Numbered from the stretch's first letter, positions 39,043-47,209 are shown. The stretch: DNA of 64,000 bases from Comamonas_C sp026954015 (GCA_035063785.1 JAPSFS010000005.1:124001-188000), one strand, 5' to 3'. Numbers and translations are program-made. The notes: a model not told the origin generated them from the letters alone.

Positions 39043-39621
39043 CTACGGCTGGAACAAGTGCGCGCGATAGTGCTCCAGCTCGTCGATGGACTCGTGCACA
39101 TCGGCCAGCGCGGTGTGTTTCTGCGCCTTCTTGAACGACTCGGCCACCGCGGGCCTCCAGCGCTTGGCCAGTTCCTTGAGCGTGCTCACGTCGATGTTGC
39201 GGTAGTGGAAATAGGCTTCCAGCTTCGGCATGTACTTGACGAGAAAGCGCCGGTCCTGCCCTATGGTGCTGCCGCACATGGGCGTGCTGTTCTTGGGCAC
39301 GTAGCGCTTGATGAACTTGAGGATCTCTTCCTCGGCCTGCGCCTCGGTGCGCGTGGACGCGCGCACCTTGTCAATCAGGCCGCTCTTGCCGTGCGTGCCC
39401 TTGTTCCAGGCATCCATCGCATTGAGCAGCGCATCGTCCTGGTGGATGACGAGCACCGGCCCTTCGACGCGCGGGGTGAGCTGCGGGCCGGTGACGATGA
39501 TCGCGATCTCCAGCAGGCGTTCCTTTTCGGGGTCGAGCCCCGACATTTCGCAGTCGAGCCAGACCAGGTTCTGGTCGGATTTGGCCAGCACGGCGGCCGT
39601 GGTTGCTTGCGGTTGCGTCAT
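39043..39621 (-). CDS. orn: Oligoribonuclease
   Basis: A 192-residue DEDDh 3'-5' exonuclease that degrades short RNAs and the c-di-GMP intermediate pGpG to mononucleotides. Motif ExoI is LVWLDCEMSGLDP, ExoII TPMCGSTIGQDRRFL and ExoIII KHTALADVHESIDELEHYR with the catalytic His. The usual ALDDIRESI is ALADVHESI here, still keeping the Asp. It ends ~220 bp before the helicase start and is divergent from the Ste24-type protease. Confidence 0.95.
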   Translation of the reverse strand: MTQPQATTAAVLAKSDQNLVWLDCEMSGLDPEKERLLEIAIIVTGPQLTPRVEGPVLVIHQDDALLNAMDAWNKGTHGKSGLIDKVRASTRTEAQAEEEILKFIKRYVPKNSTPMCGSTIGQDRRFLVKYMPKLEAYFHYRNIDVSTLKELAKRWRPAVAESFKKAQKHTALADVHESIDELEHYRAHLFQP

Positions 39622-39659
39622 GGCGGCGATTGTGAACCATGGCCTACACTGGCGCCCTC

Positions 39660-40943
39660 ATGCCGTCGATGCTCTCGCCCTCGCTGCTGTTCACCTACGC
39701 TTTCACTGCGGCGCTCGTAGCCGGCCTGCTGCTCAAGGTGTGGCTGGCGACGCGCCAGATACGCACGGTGGCGCGCCACCGCGGCGCGGTGCCAGCGGCG
39801 TTCGACGGCCACGTCACGCTCGCCGCGCACCAGCGCGCGGCCGACTACACGATCGCGAAGACGCGCTTCGGCCTGCTGGAGCTTGCGATTTCCAGCGCGG
39901 TGCTGCTCGGCTGGACGCTGCTCGGCGGGCTCGACGCGCTCAACCAGGCGCTGCTCACCTGGCTGGGAGGCGGCATGGCGCAGCAGCTCGCGCTGCTTGC
40001 GGGGTTCGCGCTGATCGGCGGTGCCATCGACCTGCCCGCCTCGTGGTGGCAGATCTTCGTGATCGAGCAGCGCTACGGCTTCAACCAGATGACGCAGCGC
40101 CTGTGGCTCGTCGACCTCGTCAAGTCCACGATCATCGGCGCGCTGTTCGGCCTGCCGCTGGCCGCGCTCATCCTCTGGCTCATGCACGCAGCGGGCGCGT
40201 ACTGGTGGCTCTGGGCCTGGGGCGTGCTCGTGGTCTTCAACCTCGTGATGATGGTGGCCTACCCGCTGTGGATCGCGCCGCTGTTCAACCACTTCCAGCC
40301 GCTCAGGGATGAAGCCCTGATCGAGCGGGTGCAGGCGCTCATGCAGCGCTGCGGCTTTACCGCGAAGGGCTTCTTCGTGATGGACGGCAGCCGCCGCAGC
40401 GCGCACGGCAACGCATATTTCACCGGCCTGGGCGCCGCCAAGCGCGTGGTGTTCTTCGACACGCTGCTCAAGCAGCTCAACCCCGACGAGGTGCAGGCAG
40501 TCCTCGCGCACGAGCTCGGGCACTTCAAGCACAAGCACGTGATGCGCCGCATGATCGGCCTGTTCGCGCTCACGCTGGTGGGCTTCGCGCTGCTCGGGTG
40601 GCTGGCCACGCGCGGCTGGTTCTACACGGGTCTGGGCGTGCAACCCAATCTCACGCTGGACGGCGGCGCGCCCAACGACGCGCTCGCGCTCGCCCTCTTC
40701 ACGCTGGCCGCGCCGGTGTTCATGGTCTTCGTCACGCCGCTGTTTTCGCAGCTCTCGCGCCACGACGAGTTCCAGGCCGATGCGTATGCCGCGCGGCAGG
40801 CCAACCGCAGCGACCTGCGCGCAGCGCTGCTCAAGCTCTACCAGGACAACGCGTCCACGCTCACGCCCGACCCGGTGTACGCGCGTTTTTACTATTCCCA
40901 CCCACCAGCCGCCGAGCGTCTGGCCCATCTGGCAGCATCATGA
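39660..40943 (+). CDS. M48-family (Ste24-like) membrane zinc protease
   Basis: A ~427-residue integral-membrane metalloprotease with about seven helices. The zinc site is HELGH in VQAVLAHELGHFKHKHV, with the third ligand Glu in SRHDEFQADAYAARQAN; this is the CAAX-protease-1/Ste24 arrangement, including FVMDGSRRSAHGNAYFTGLG. Bacterial members probably clear damaged membrane proteins. In-frame starts at 39639, 39660 and 39669 are all possible. Its stop overlaps the next gene as ATGA. Confidence 0.9.
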   Translation: MPSMLSPSLLFTYAFTAALVAGLLLKVWLATRQIRTVARHRGAVPAAFDGHVTLAAHQRAADYTIAKTRFGLLELAISSAVLLGWTLLGGLDALNQALLTWLGGGMAQQLALLAGFALIGGAIDLPASWWQIFVIEQRYGFNQMTQRLWLVDLVKSTIIGALFGLPLAALILWLMHAAGAYWWLWAWGVLVVFNLVMMVAYPLWIAPLFNHFQPLRDEALIERVQALMQRCGFTAKGFFVMDGSRRSAHGNAYFTGLGAAKRVVFFDTLLKQLNPDEVQAVLAHELGHFKHKHVMRRMIGLFALTLVGFALLGWLATRGWFYTGLGVQPNLTLDGGAPNDALALALFTLAAPVFMVFVTPLFSQLSRHDEFQADAYAARQANRSDLRAALLKLYQDNASTLTPDPVYARFYYSHPPAAERLAHLAAS

Positions 40944-41281
40944 CATCTGTTTTCCCCAAAAAAGACTGGTCCGTGCAGACCAGGCGTGCACTGACAGCTT
41001 CCGAAACGGTAGCACAACTGGCCAAGCTTGCGGGCTGGCAGTTGCACGGCGACGGCGCCACCGTGGCGATCGAGAAGACCTACCGCTTCGCCAACTACTT
41101 CGAAACCATCGCGTTCGTCAACGCCATCGCGTACATCGCGCACGTGCAGGACCACCACCCCGACCTGTCGGTGCACTACGACCGCTGTGTGGTGCGGCTG
41201 AACACGCACGACGTGGGCGGCATCTCGGACACCGACATCGAGTGTGCGCGGCAGATGGACGCCCTGCTGGCCACCCCATGA
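40940..41281 (+). CDS. Pterin-4a-carbinolamine dehydratase
   Basis: A 113-residue PCD/DCoH-like protein that dehydrates 4a-hydroxy-tetrahydropterin to recycle the cofactor of aromatic hydroxylases. The signature is YRFANYFETIAFVNAIAYIA then HVQDHHPDLSVHYDRCVVRL and THDVGGISDTDIECARQMD. It overlaps the protease gene upstream and rsgA downstream, each by ATGA. No phenylalanine hydroxylase is in the window, so its partner enzyme is elsewhere. Confidence 0.93.
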   Translation: MTSVFPKKDWSVQTRRALTASETVAQLAKLAGWQLHGDGATVAIEKTYRFANYFETIAFVNAIAYIAHVQDHHPDLSVHYDRCVVRLNTHDVGGISDTDIECARQMDALLATP

Positions 41282-42222
41282 CCCTGCTTGCCGAGGGTCT
41301 CGTCGTCGCGGCCCACGGCAGGCATTGCGTCGTCGAAAGCGGCGACGGCGGGCGGCGCATCTGCCACCCGCGCGGCAAGAAGAGCCTTGCCGTGGTGGGC
41401 GACCGCGTGCACTGGCAGGCGGCGCGCCCCGGCAGCCCGGAGGGCACGATCGAGGACGTCCTCGCGCGGCGCAACCTGCTGTACCGCCAGGACGAGGTGC
41501 GCAGCAAGTCTTTCGCCGCCAATCTCGACCAGGTGCTGATCCTGATCGCCGCAGCCCCCCCGTTTTCCGACAGCCTGCTCACGCGGTCGCTCATCGCTAC
41601 AGAGGCCGCGGGCGTCACGCCGGTAATTGCGCTCAACAAGAGCGACCTCGTCACGCCCTTCAACGCGGCCTGGGAGCGGCTGTGGCCCTACCGGCACATG
41701 GTCGGCAACGGCCAGGGCACGCACCGCTACCGCGTGCTGCCACTGTCGCTCGCGCAATCGGGCAGCGCCGACCGGCAGGCGCTGCTGGCGCTGATGCACG
41801 GCAAGACCACGCTGCTGCTCGGCCCCTCGGGCGTGGGCAAGAGCACGCTGGTGAACCTGCTGGTGCCGGCCGCGGCGGCGCTGACGGGCGAGCTCTCGCG
41901 CGCGCTGGGCAAGGGGCGCCACACCACCACCACGACAACGTTGTACTGGCTCGACGCCGAGCGGCGCAGCGCGCTGATCGACTCGCCGGGCTTTCAGACC
42001 TTCGGCCTGCACCACCTTGCGGCCACCGAGCTCGCGCGCCAGATGCCCGACATTGCCGCGCACGCGGGCGAGTGCCGCTTCTACAACTGCACCCACCTGC
42101 ACGAGCCGGGCTGCGCGGTGCTGGCACACGTCACCGACCAGCGAGACGCCAGTGCCATCAGCCCGCAGCGCCACCGCGTGTACCGCGAGCTGTTTGCCGA
42201 GCTCAGCGCTTCGCCGTACTGA
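41278..42222 (+). CDS. rsgA: Ribosome small-subunit-dependent GTPase A
   Basis: A 314-residue circularly permuted GTPase that helps mature the 30S subunit. An N-terminal OB-fold (~1-70) is followed by the G motifs in permuted order: G4 NKSD, G1 GPSGVGKST, G2 HTTTTTTLYWL and G3 DSPGF. The C-terminal zinc finger is CRFYNCTHLHEPGCAV. It starts within the stop of the dehydratase gene (ATGA), last in a three-gene overlap chain. Confidence 0.96.
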   Translation: MTLLAEGLVVAAHGRHCVVESGDGGRRICHPRGKKSLAVVGDRVHWQAARPGSPEGTIEDVLARRNLLYRQDEVRSKSFAANLDQVLILIAAAPPFSDSLLTRSLIATEAAGVTPVIALNKSDLVTPFNAAWERLWPYRHMVGNGQGTHRYRVLPLSLAQSGSADRQALLALMHGKTTLLLGPSGVGKSTLVNLLVPAAAALTGELSRALGKGRHTTTTTTLYWLDAERRSALIDSPGFQTFGLHHLAATELARQMPDIAAHAGECRFYNCTHLHEPGCAVLAHVTDQRDASAISPQRHRVYRELFAELSASPY

Positions 42223-42411
42223 CCGGCCTGCGGCGCAGGCGTGGTCAAGGCGCTGGGACTGATCTGCAAAGACGCGGGCGTCGAAGAAGAACGACCCCGT
42301 GTTTGGCAACCCGCTGGTGTCGCTGCCCGTCTGAACGGAGTGCCACCCGGGCACTGCAGGCTGTTTGCCGGGCTCAGTGCGTTGCCCTGCCAGGAATCAA
42401 CCGAAAATTCG

Positions 42412-42455
42412 GGTTTTGTCCAATACCAGCAAGCGCAATAAGCTACGATTTTGAT
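42412..42455. repeat. Degenerate palindromic-repeat copy H at a convergent junction
   Basis: Read on the minus strand: ATCAAAATCGTAGCTTATTG, then CGCTTGCTGGTATTGG. It shares the A/T-rich end, GTAGC and CGCTTGC-CTGG blocks with the other copies but is diverged. It fills the end of the 234-bp gap between rsgA and the CobD-like gene, which stop towards each other; nothing else was recognised there apart from a short CCGA-AAAT-TCGG hairpin with GTTTT after it (42401-42417). Confidence 0.45.
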
Positions 42456-42456
42456 A

Positions 42457-43443
42457 TCAACCCAATAGCTGCGCCAGCGTGAGCAGCGCCAGCAACAGCA
42501 GCCATACCACCACCGAACGCCAGACCAGGCCCACCACGCTGCGCAAGTGCGCCACCCGCGGCTCCTGGCCGGGGGTGCTGCCGCTGTCGTCCAGCACACC
42601 GCCGGCCTCGAAGGCCGCCTGCGCCCCACCGCGAACCTGGCTGCGCAGCGCCACGCCCCCCAGGCGCACGCCGATCGCCCCCGCCGTCGCGGCAAGCACC
42701 ACGCCGTCGTTGTCCGCGGGAAAGCGCTGCGCGTGATAACGCCAGCCCTCGATCGCGTCCTCGAAACTGCCCACCATCGCAAAGCTCAAGGCCGTCAGGC
42801 GCGCGGGCAGCCAGTCCGTCACCGTCCACGCCCGCGCGGCGGCCGCCACGAGTGCGTCGCTCGGCGGGTGCTCGGGCACCGCCGCGTTGGCGCCCCAATG
42901 CCGCGAGGCGAACTCCGCCATGCGGTAGAACACCGCGCCGCTCGGCCCCAGCCCCAGCGCCGCAAAACCGGCGAACCACGCGAGCACCCCGAACACATGG
43001 CGGTGCGCCGCGATCGCCGAATACTCGATCACGTGGCGCACGATCTCGCTGCGCGGCAGTTCGTCCGCCTCCACCTGTTTCCAATGCGCCAGGCGTTCGC
43101 GCGCAAGCGCCACGTTGTCGTCCTCCAGCGCATCGCGGATCGCGGTGAAATGGTGGCTGAACTGACGAAAGCCCAGCGTGACGTAGAGCACCGCGACGTT
43201 CCACACCAGCGCCAGCGGCCACCCCACAAAGTATCGCAGCGCCCAATACACCGCCAGCACCACGAGCGGCGGCACACACACCGCCAGCGTCCAGGTGACC
43301 CAGCCGTGCACGCTACCGCCCGCATCGAAATTGCGCCGTGCCGAAAACGCCCAGGCGCGCAGCCCCTCATGGATCGGGTTGCTGCGCGCGAGCGGACGCG
43401 CCTGCTCGATCAGCAGCGCGAGCACGATGGCGAAAAAGCTCAT
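42457..43443 (-). CDS. CobD/CbiB-like membrane protein
   Basis: A ~328-residue inner-membrane protein annotated in many Burkholderiales as CobD/CbiB family. It starts MSFFAIVLALLIEQARPL and has helices at ~48-88, ~145-170 and the C-terminus, with the CbiB-like RLTALSFAMVGSFEDAIEGW segment. No cobalamin genes are nearby, and AmpE belongs to the same superfamily, so a role in B12 synthesis should not be assumed. ATG 43443 is preferred; ATG 43452 is in frame. Confidence 0.8.
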   Translation of the reverse strand: MSFFAIVLALLIEQARPLARSNPIHEGLRAWAFSARRNFDAGGSVHGWVTWTLAVCVPPLVVLAVYWALRYFVGWPLALVWNVAVLYVTLGFRQFSHHFTAIRDALEDDNVALARERLAHWKQVEADELPRSEIVRHVIEYSAIAAHRHVFGVLAWFAGFAALGLGPSGAVFYRMAEFASRHWGANAAVPEHPPSDALVAAAARAWTVTDWLPARLTALSFAMVGSFEDAIEGWRYHAQRFPADNDGVVLAATAGAIGVRLGGVALRSQVRGGAQAAFEAGGVLDDSGSTPGQEPRVAHLRSVVGLVWRSVVVWLLLLALLTLAQLLG

Positions 43444-43485
43444 GCCGCGCATGATAGCTGGCGCATCCGCGGGTCGGCGCGCGGT

Positions 43486-44178
43486 TCAGGCGCTCATGAA
43501 GCGGTAGAAATTGCGCAGCATGCCCGCGGTCGCGCCCCAGATGAAACGGGTCGTGGCGCCGTCCTGCCAGGGCATCGCATACCACTCGCGCCGCTGGCCT
43601 TGCCATTCGAACGCCTGGCGGCGGTGGTGCGCGGGATCGAGCAGAAACTGCAGCGGCACCTCGAAGATGTCGGCCACTTCGGCGGGATTGGCGTGCAGGG
43701 GCCCGCCAGGCTCCACCAGCGCGACCACCGGCGTGACGATGAAGGACGAACCGGTGACGTACACCGGCAAATCACCCAACACCTCGACGCGCGCCCGATC
43801 CAGGCCCACTTCCTCGTGGGCCTCGCGCAGCGCGGTGGCGGTGGCATCGGCATCGCCCGGGTCGCTGCGCCCACCGGGAAACGCCACCTGTCCCGAATGC
43901 GTGGAAAGCTGGCGGGTGCGTTCGGTGAGCAGCACCGTGGGCTGCTCGCGCAGCACGATGGGCACCAGCACGGCCGCGCGCGCGGGCGCGCGGTCGAGAA
44001 ACTTCGGTTCACGCTGGATCTCGGGCACCCACGCGGGCGGCGCGGAAAAGCGCCGACGCAGCGCGTCCGCGGTCTGCGCCGAAGCGGCGACGGGCGGCAG
44101 CGTCTCCTGTGGACCGATGAACGGCAGCATGCGCGGATCGAACCGCGGCAGGGTAAAGGGGGCTGAAGCTTGGGCCAC
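43486..44178 (-). CDS. Nudix hydrolase, CoA pyrophosphatase type
   Basis: A ~230-residue Nudix protein. The Nudix box is GGRSDPGDADATATALREAH followed by EEVGL, with the preceding STHSGQVAFPGG characteristic of NudL-like CoA pyrophosphatases, which cut CoA to 4'-phosphopantetheine and 3',5'-ADP. The start is uncertain: the longest frame begins with TTG at 44193, inside the T tract of the rplS terminator; GTG 44178 is taken here, and the conserved PRFDPR segment needs a start before 44130. No ribosome-binding site is clear for either. Confidence 0.88.
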   Translation of the reverse strand: MAQASAPFTLPRFDPRMLPFIGPQETLPPVAASAQTADALRRRFSAPPAWVPEIQREPKFLDRAPARAAVLVPIVLREQPTVLLTERTRQLSTHSGQVAFPGGRSDPGDADATATALREAHEEVGLDRARVEVLGDLPVYVTGSSFIVTPVVALVEPGGPLHANPAEVADIFEVPLQFLLDPAHHRRQAFEWQGQRREWYAMPWQDGATTRFIWGATAGMLRNFYRFMSA

Positions 44179-44191
44179 AGGACGCTCGGGC

Positions 44192-44229
44192 AAAGAAAAA
44201 CCGCTACGAGCCTGCGCACTGTAGCGGTT
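44192..44229 (-). terminator. Rho-independent terminator of the ribosomal operon
   Basis: AACCGCTAC (minus strand, 44229-44221) pairs perfectly with GTAGCGGTT (44207-44199) around a 13-nt loop, followed by TTTTTCTTT. It lies 37 bp after the rplS stop. Confidence 0.85.
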
Positions 44230-44266
44230 GCGATGGCGCCGCCTGCGCGGTGCCGGGGCGTGGCGA

Positions 44267-44653
44267 TCAGGCCTGCGCGCCGTCGTTTACCTTCACGCGC
44301 GAAGGCAGCTTTTCCTTGATGCGCGCCGACTTGCCGCTGCGGCTGCGCAGATAGTAGAGCTTGGCGCGACGCACGTCGCCGCGACGCATGACCTCGATCT
44401 TGGCGATCAAGGGGCTGTAGGTCTGGAAGGTGCGCTCCACGCCCTCGCCGTTGGAGATCTTGCGCACCGTGAACGCGCTATTCAGGCCGCGATTGCGCTT
44501 GGCGATCACCACGCCTTCGTAGGCCTGCAGCCGCTTGCGCGTGCCTTCGACCACGTTGACGCTCACGATGAGCGTGTCACCCGGCGCGAAGTCGGGAATC
44601 GTGCGGTTCAGGCGGGCAATTTCTTCTTGCTCGAGAGTCTGGATCAGGTTCAT
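44267..44653 (-). CDS. rplS: 50S ribosomal protein L19
   Basis: A 128-residue L19 protein at the 30S/50S interface. The start MNLIQTLEQEEIARLNRTIP and the core GDTLIVSVNVVEGTRKRLQA, SNGEGVERTFQTYSP and KLYYLRSRSGKSARIKEK are standard. ATG 44653 is chosen; an extension to 44665 has no support. It is the last gene of the rpsP-rimM-trmD-rplS cluster but is separated from trmD by 282 bp containing a probable promoter of its own. Confidence 0.97.
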   Translation of the reverse strand: MNLIQTLEQEEIARLNRTIPDFAPGDTLIVSVNVVEGTRKRLQAYEGVVIAKRNRGLNSAFTVRKISNGEGVERTFQTYSPLIAKIEVMRRGDVRRAKLYYLRSRSGKSARIKEKLPSRVKVNDGAQA

Positions 44654-44752
44654 GGCGTCATCCACCGATCATGTCCGCGCCGTGATGGAATGTTGCGCCC
44701 CGGTGGAGCGCTGGTGCCATGGCAGGGCCATGGTGGCCGGGCAGAGGATCGA

Positions 44753-44771
44753 AAAGCCGCGCATTATAGCG
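44753..44771 (-). promoter_or_regulatory. Probable rplS promoter (-10 with GC-rich discriminator)
   Basis: On the minus strand the 19-mer reads CGCTATAATGCGCGGCTTT: a perfect -10 TATAAT (44763-44768) followed by a GC-rich discriminator. The identical 19-mer occurs upstream of rpsP at 46657-46675. The -35 is weak. The predicted leader is about 100 nt. Confidence 0.65.
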
Positions 44772-44935
44772 TGCGCGGCGGCGTTTATGGCAGCGCTGGA
44801 TACGTACAGCCGATGCAGCGCGCCGTGGTTTGCGATGCGATGCACGGGTAAACCGCAGCCATGGCGAGGATTTGCAACGCAGCAGCGCGCGCAAACCCAG
44901 GAGGCGCTGCCCGGCAGGAACCGTTCAGCGTTGCC

Positions 44936-45670
44936 TTAGTCCGCCGGTGGCAGGTGGCCCGCGGCGCGCGCCGCTTCCAGCACGTCGGGACGTGCGTGCG
45001 CGGTAAGCAGCAGCCGCTGCTCGCGGCGCCAGCGCTCGATGAGCGCATGGTTGCCCGAGAGCAGCACCGGCGGCACGTCCCGCCCCTGCCAGTGCTCGGG
45101 GCGCGTGTAGTGCGGGCAATCCAGCAGGCCGTCGAGCCCGGGGCTGAAACTGTCGAACCGGGCGCTGTCTTCGTCGTGCAGCACGCCCTTCTGCAGGCGC
45201 GCCACCGCGTCGAGCAGCGCCATCGCCACCACCTCGCCGCCCGACAGCACGAAGTCGCCCAGACTGAGCTGCACCTGCACCTGCGCGTCGATGAAGCGTT
45301 GGTCGATGCCCTCGTAGCGCCCGCACAGCAGGATCGCCCCGTCGCTTGCGGCCCAGGCCCGCGCGCCCGCCTGGTCGAACCTGCGTCCCACGGGGGTGAA
45401 CAGCACCAGCGGCGCGCGCGCGCCGTCGGCTTCGCCGCGGTCGTCACGGATCGCGGCGACGCAGCACGCGAGCGGCTCGGCCATCATCACCATGCCGGGG
45501 CCGCCGCCAAAGGGCCGGTCATCGACCCGCCGGTACGCGCCTTCGGCGTAATCGCGCGGGTTCCACAGGCGCACGTCCACCTGGCGCGAGGCGTAGGCGC
45601 GCCGCGTCACGCCGCTCACGAGGAACGGCGCGAACAGCTCGGGAAACAGCGTGATGACGTCAAAGCGCAT
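44936..45670 (-). CDS. trmD: tRNA (guanine37-N1)-methyltransferase
   Basis: A 244-residue SPOUT methyltransferase that makes m1G37 in tRNAs with G36, preventing frameshifts. Signature segments: MRFDVITLFPELFAPFLVSG, DDRPFGGGPGMVM, ILLCGRYEGIDQRFI and the knot loop LSLGDFVLSGGE. ATG 45670 shares one base with the rimM stop (TGATG), so it is coupled to rimM. The frame is open upstream to 45763, but that part overlaps rimM and is not conserved. Confidence 0.96.
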   Translation of the reverse strand: MRFDVITLFPELFAPFLVSGVTRRAYASRQVDVRLWNPRDYAEGAYRRVDDRPFGGGPGMVMMAEPLACCVAAIRDDRGEADGARAPLVLFTPVGRRFDQAGARAWAASDGAILLCGRYEGIDQRFIDAQVQVQLSLGDFVLSGGEVVAMALLDAVARLQKGVLHDEDSARFDSFSPGLDGLLDCPHYTRPEHWQGRDVPPVLLSGNHALIERWRREQRLLLTAHARPDVLEAARAAGHLPPAD

Positions 45671-46242
45671 CAGAAATCGGGCTGCCAGTCGACGGTAATG
45701 CGCCGCCCCGGCAGATCCACCTCGTCGACGAAGGTCGAGACGAACGGGATCAGGCGCTCGCACGGCTTGCCGGCGGATACGCCGGCCAGCACCAGCGTGG
45801 TCTGCGGGCCCGACGGCAGCAGCTCCCTGACCGTGCCCAGCGCGACGCCCTCGCGGTTGACGACCGGCAGTCCGATCAAATCCACCCAGTAGTACTCGTC
45901 TGCGCCGGGCGCGGGGAATGCGGCACGCGCCACGAAGACGCGCGCGCCGCGCAATTGCTCGGCGTGCGCCCGCTCCTGCACGCCTTCGGCACGCGCGACG
46001 AGCGCGTCGCCGTGCACGCGCGCTTCAAGCACCGCAAGCTCGACGGCACCCTCGAACGGACTTTTTGCACCGCGCTGCGCGGGCAGCAGCAGCCAGTGCG
46101 GTGCAGCAAGCAGCGTATCGGGCTGGCTGCTGTACGGCACGACCTTGAACCACCCCTTGACGCCCCAGGCGTCGCCGATGCGGCCCACCTCGACCGCATC
46201 GTCCGGCAGCTGGCAGGCGGGCAGTGGCGGAAAGTCGTTCAT
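45670..46242 (-). CDS. rimM: 16S rRNA processing protein RimM
   Basis: A 190-residue 30S-maturation factor acting at the head domain with S19. The N-terminal beta-barrel (VEVGRIGDAWGVKGWFKVVP) and the C-terminal PRC-barrel (EYYWVDLIGLPVVNREGVAL, LIPFVSTFVDEVDLPGRRI) are both clear. ATG 46242 is 10 bp after the T tract of a hairpin and has no visible Shine-Dalgarno; ATG 46251 in frame is no better. Expression should therefore be lower than that of rpsP. Confidence 0.94.
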   Translation of the reverse strand: MNDFPPLPACQLPDDAVEVGRIGDAWGVKGWFKVVPYSSQPDTLLAAPHWLLLPAQRGAKSPFEGAVELAVLEARVHGDALVARAEGVQERAHAEQLRGARVFVARAAFPAPGADEYYWVDLIGLPVVNREGVALGTVRELLPSGPQTTLVLAGVSAGKPCERLIPFVSTFVDEVDLPGRRITVDWQPDF

Positions 46243-46250
46243 GTGTGGCA

Positions 46251-46291
46251 CAAAACAAAAACGGGCCCGTCAGTCCAACCGACGGAGCCCG
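46251..46291 (-). terminator. Terminator-like hairpin between rpsP and rimM
   Basis: On the minus strand CGGGC-T-CCGTC (46291-46281) pairs with GACGG-GCCCG (46271-46262), a 10-bp stem with one bulged T and a 9-nt loop, followed by TTTTTGTTTTG. It begins 21 bp after the rpsP stop and ends at the rimM start, so it would attenuate rimM-trmD relative to rpsP. Confidence 0.75.
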
Positions 46292-46312
46292 CGGCAGTCA
46301 ACGCCAGAGTGG

Positions 46313-46564
46313 TCAGGCAGCCTGCTGGACCGACTGCTTGATGAGGCGCTCGACGGTGGGCGACGCCTGCGCGCCCACGCTCTTCCAGTAGGTGATGCGG
46401 TCCTGCACCAGGCGCAGGGTTTCCTCGCCGCCCGTGGCGGAAGGGTTGTAGAAGCCCACACGCTCGATGAAGCTGCCATCGCGACGCGCGCGCTTGTCGG
46501 CGACGACGACGTTGAAGAACGGACGGCCCTTGGCGCCGCCGCGGGAGAGTCGAATCACGACCAT
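46313..46564 (-). CDS. rpsP: 30S ribosomal protein S16
   Basis: An 83-residue S16, a primary 30S assembly protein. It begins MVVIRLSRGGAKGRPFFNVV, with ADKRARRDGSFIERVGFYNP and VQDRITYWKSVGAQASPTVE. A GAAGGA Shine-Dalgarno precedes ATG 46564. It is the first gene of the rpsP-rimM-trmD-rplS cluster; a TATAAT promoter lies ~100 bp upstream and a terminator-like hairpin follows. Confidence 0.97.
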   Translation of the reverse strand: MVVIRLSRGGAKGRPFFNVVVADKRARRDGSFIERVGFYNPSATGGEETLRLVQDRITYWKSVGAQASPTVERLIKQSVQQAA

Positions 46565-46656
46565 GGTTGTATCCTTCGGGTGGTAGCCGCAACCGCTGCG
46601 GCCGTTCTTGCTGCGTTTGAGACACGCGACTGGCCACCCGGCCAGCGACACGCTGC

Positions 46657-46675
46657 AAAGCCGCGCATTATAGCG
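46657..46675 (-). promoter_or_regulatory. Probable rpsP promoter
   Basis: The same 19-mer as upstream of rplS, with TATAAT at 46667-46672 and a GC-rich discriminator GCGCGGC, a form often linked to stringent control. A weak -35 (TTATTC) is 18 bp upstream. Confidence 0.65.
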
Positions 46676-46705
46676 GTGCCCCGATCCGGGGAATAATCGC
46701 ATCCC

Positions 46706-47152
46706 ATGAAAAACAAGACCCTCGCCTCCTGGCTGGCCTTCATCGGCGGGCCGCTGGGACTGCACCGCTTCTACCTGCACGGCGTGGGCGACTGGCTGGG
46801 CTGGCTGCTGCCCATCCCGACGGCGCTCGGCCTGTTCGGTGTCGAGCGCATCCAGCAGCTGGGCGTGGACGACCAGATCAGCTGGCTGCTCGTGCCGCTG
46901 CTGGGCCTCGTCATTTCCGCCTGCGCGCTCACCGCGATCGTCTACGGGCTCATGCCCGCCGAAAAGTGGAATGCGCGCTTCAATCCGGGCGCGGCGCCCG
47001 ACGATCCGGCGGGGCGCACCTACTGGCTCACCGTGTTCGCGGTCGCGGGGTCGCTGCTCATCGGCGCGGGCGTGCTGATGGCCACCATCGCCTTCGGCTT
47101 CGAGCACTTCTGGCAGTACCAGCTCGAGGAAGCGCGCAAGATCTCTCAGTGA
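46706..47152 (+). CDS. TM2-domain membrane protein
   Basis: A 148-residue membrane protein. The N-terminal TM2 domain shows SWLAFIGGPLGLHRFYLHGV and a paired helix (~30-50), followed by helices at ~58-82 and ~108-132. TM2 proteins have no firmly assigned function in bacteria. ATG 46706 is the first in-frame start. It is divergent from rpsP and convergent with pit, with a repeat copy between the stops. Confidence 0.8.
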   Translation: MKNKTLASWLAFIGGPLGLHRFYLHGVGDWLGWLLPIPTALGLFGVERIQQLGVDDQISWLLVPLLGLVISACALTAIVYGLMPAEKWNARFNPGAAPDDPAGRTYWLTVFAVAGSLLIGAGVLMATIAFGFEHFWQYQLEEARKISQ

Positions 47153-47209
47153 AATACGGCTCCAGCGCCTGCTGCAACTGCGCAAGGCGCTATATGCGAG
47201 ATAGCGCTC
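47151..47209. repeat. Dispersed palindromic repeat, copy G
   Basis: On the minus strand: GCTATCTCGCATATAGCGCC, a 13-nt spacer, GCAGGCGCTGGAGCCGTATTTC. The GGCGCTGGAG.CCG.TTTC block matches copy A (22122-22141). It lies exactly between the convergent stops of the TM2 and pit genes and may terminate both. Confidence 0.55.

Noticed and set aside
42241..42441. A 66-codon plus-strand frame after rsgA.
   Set aside because: No ribosome-binding site, no recognisable pattern, and it runs through the short hairpin and a diverged repeat.
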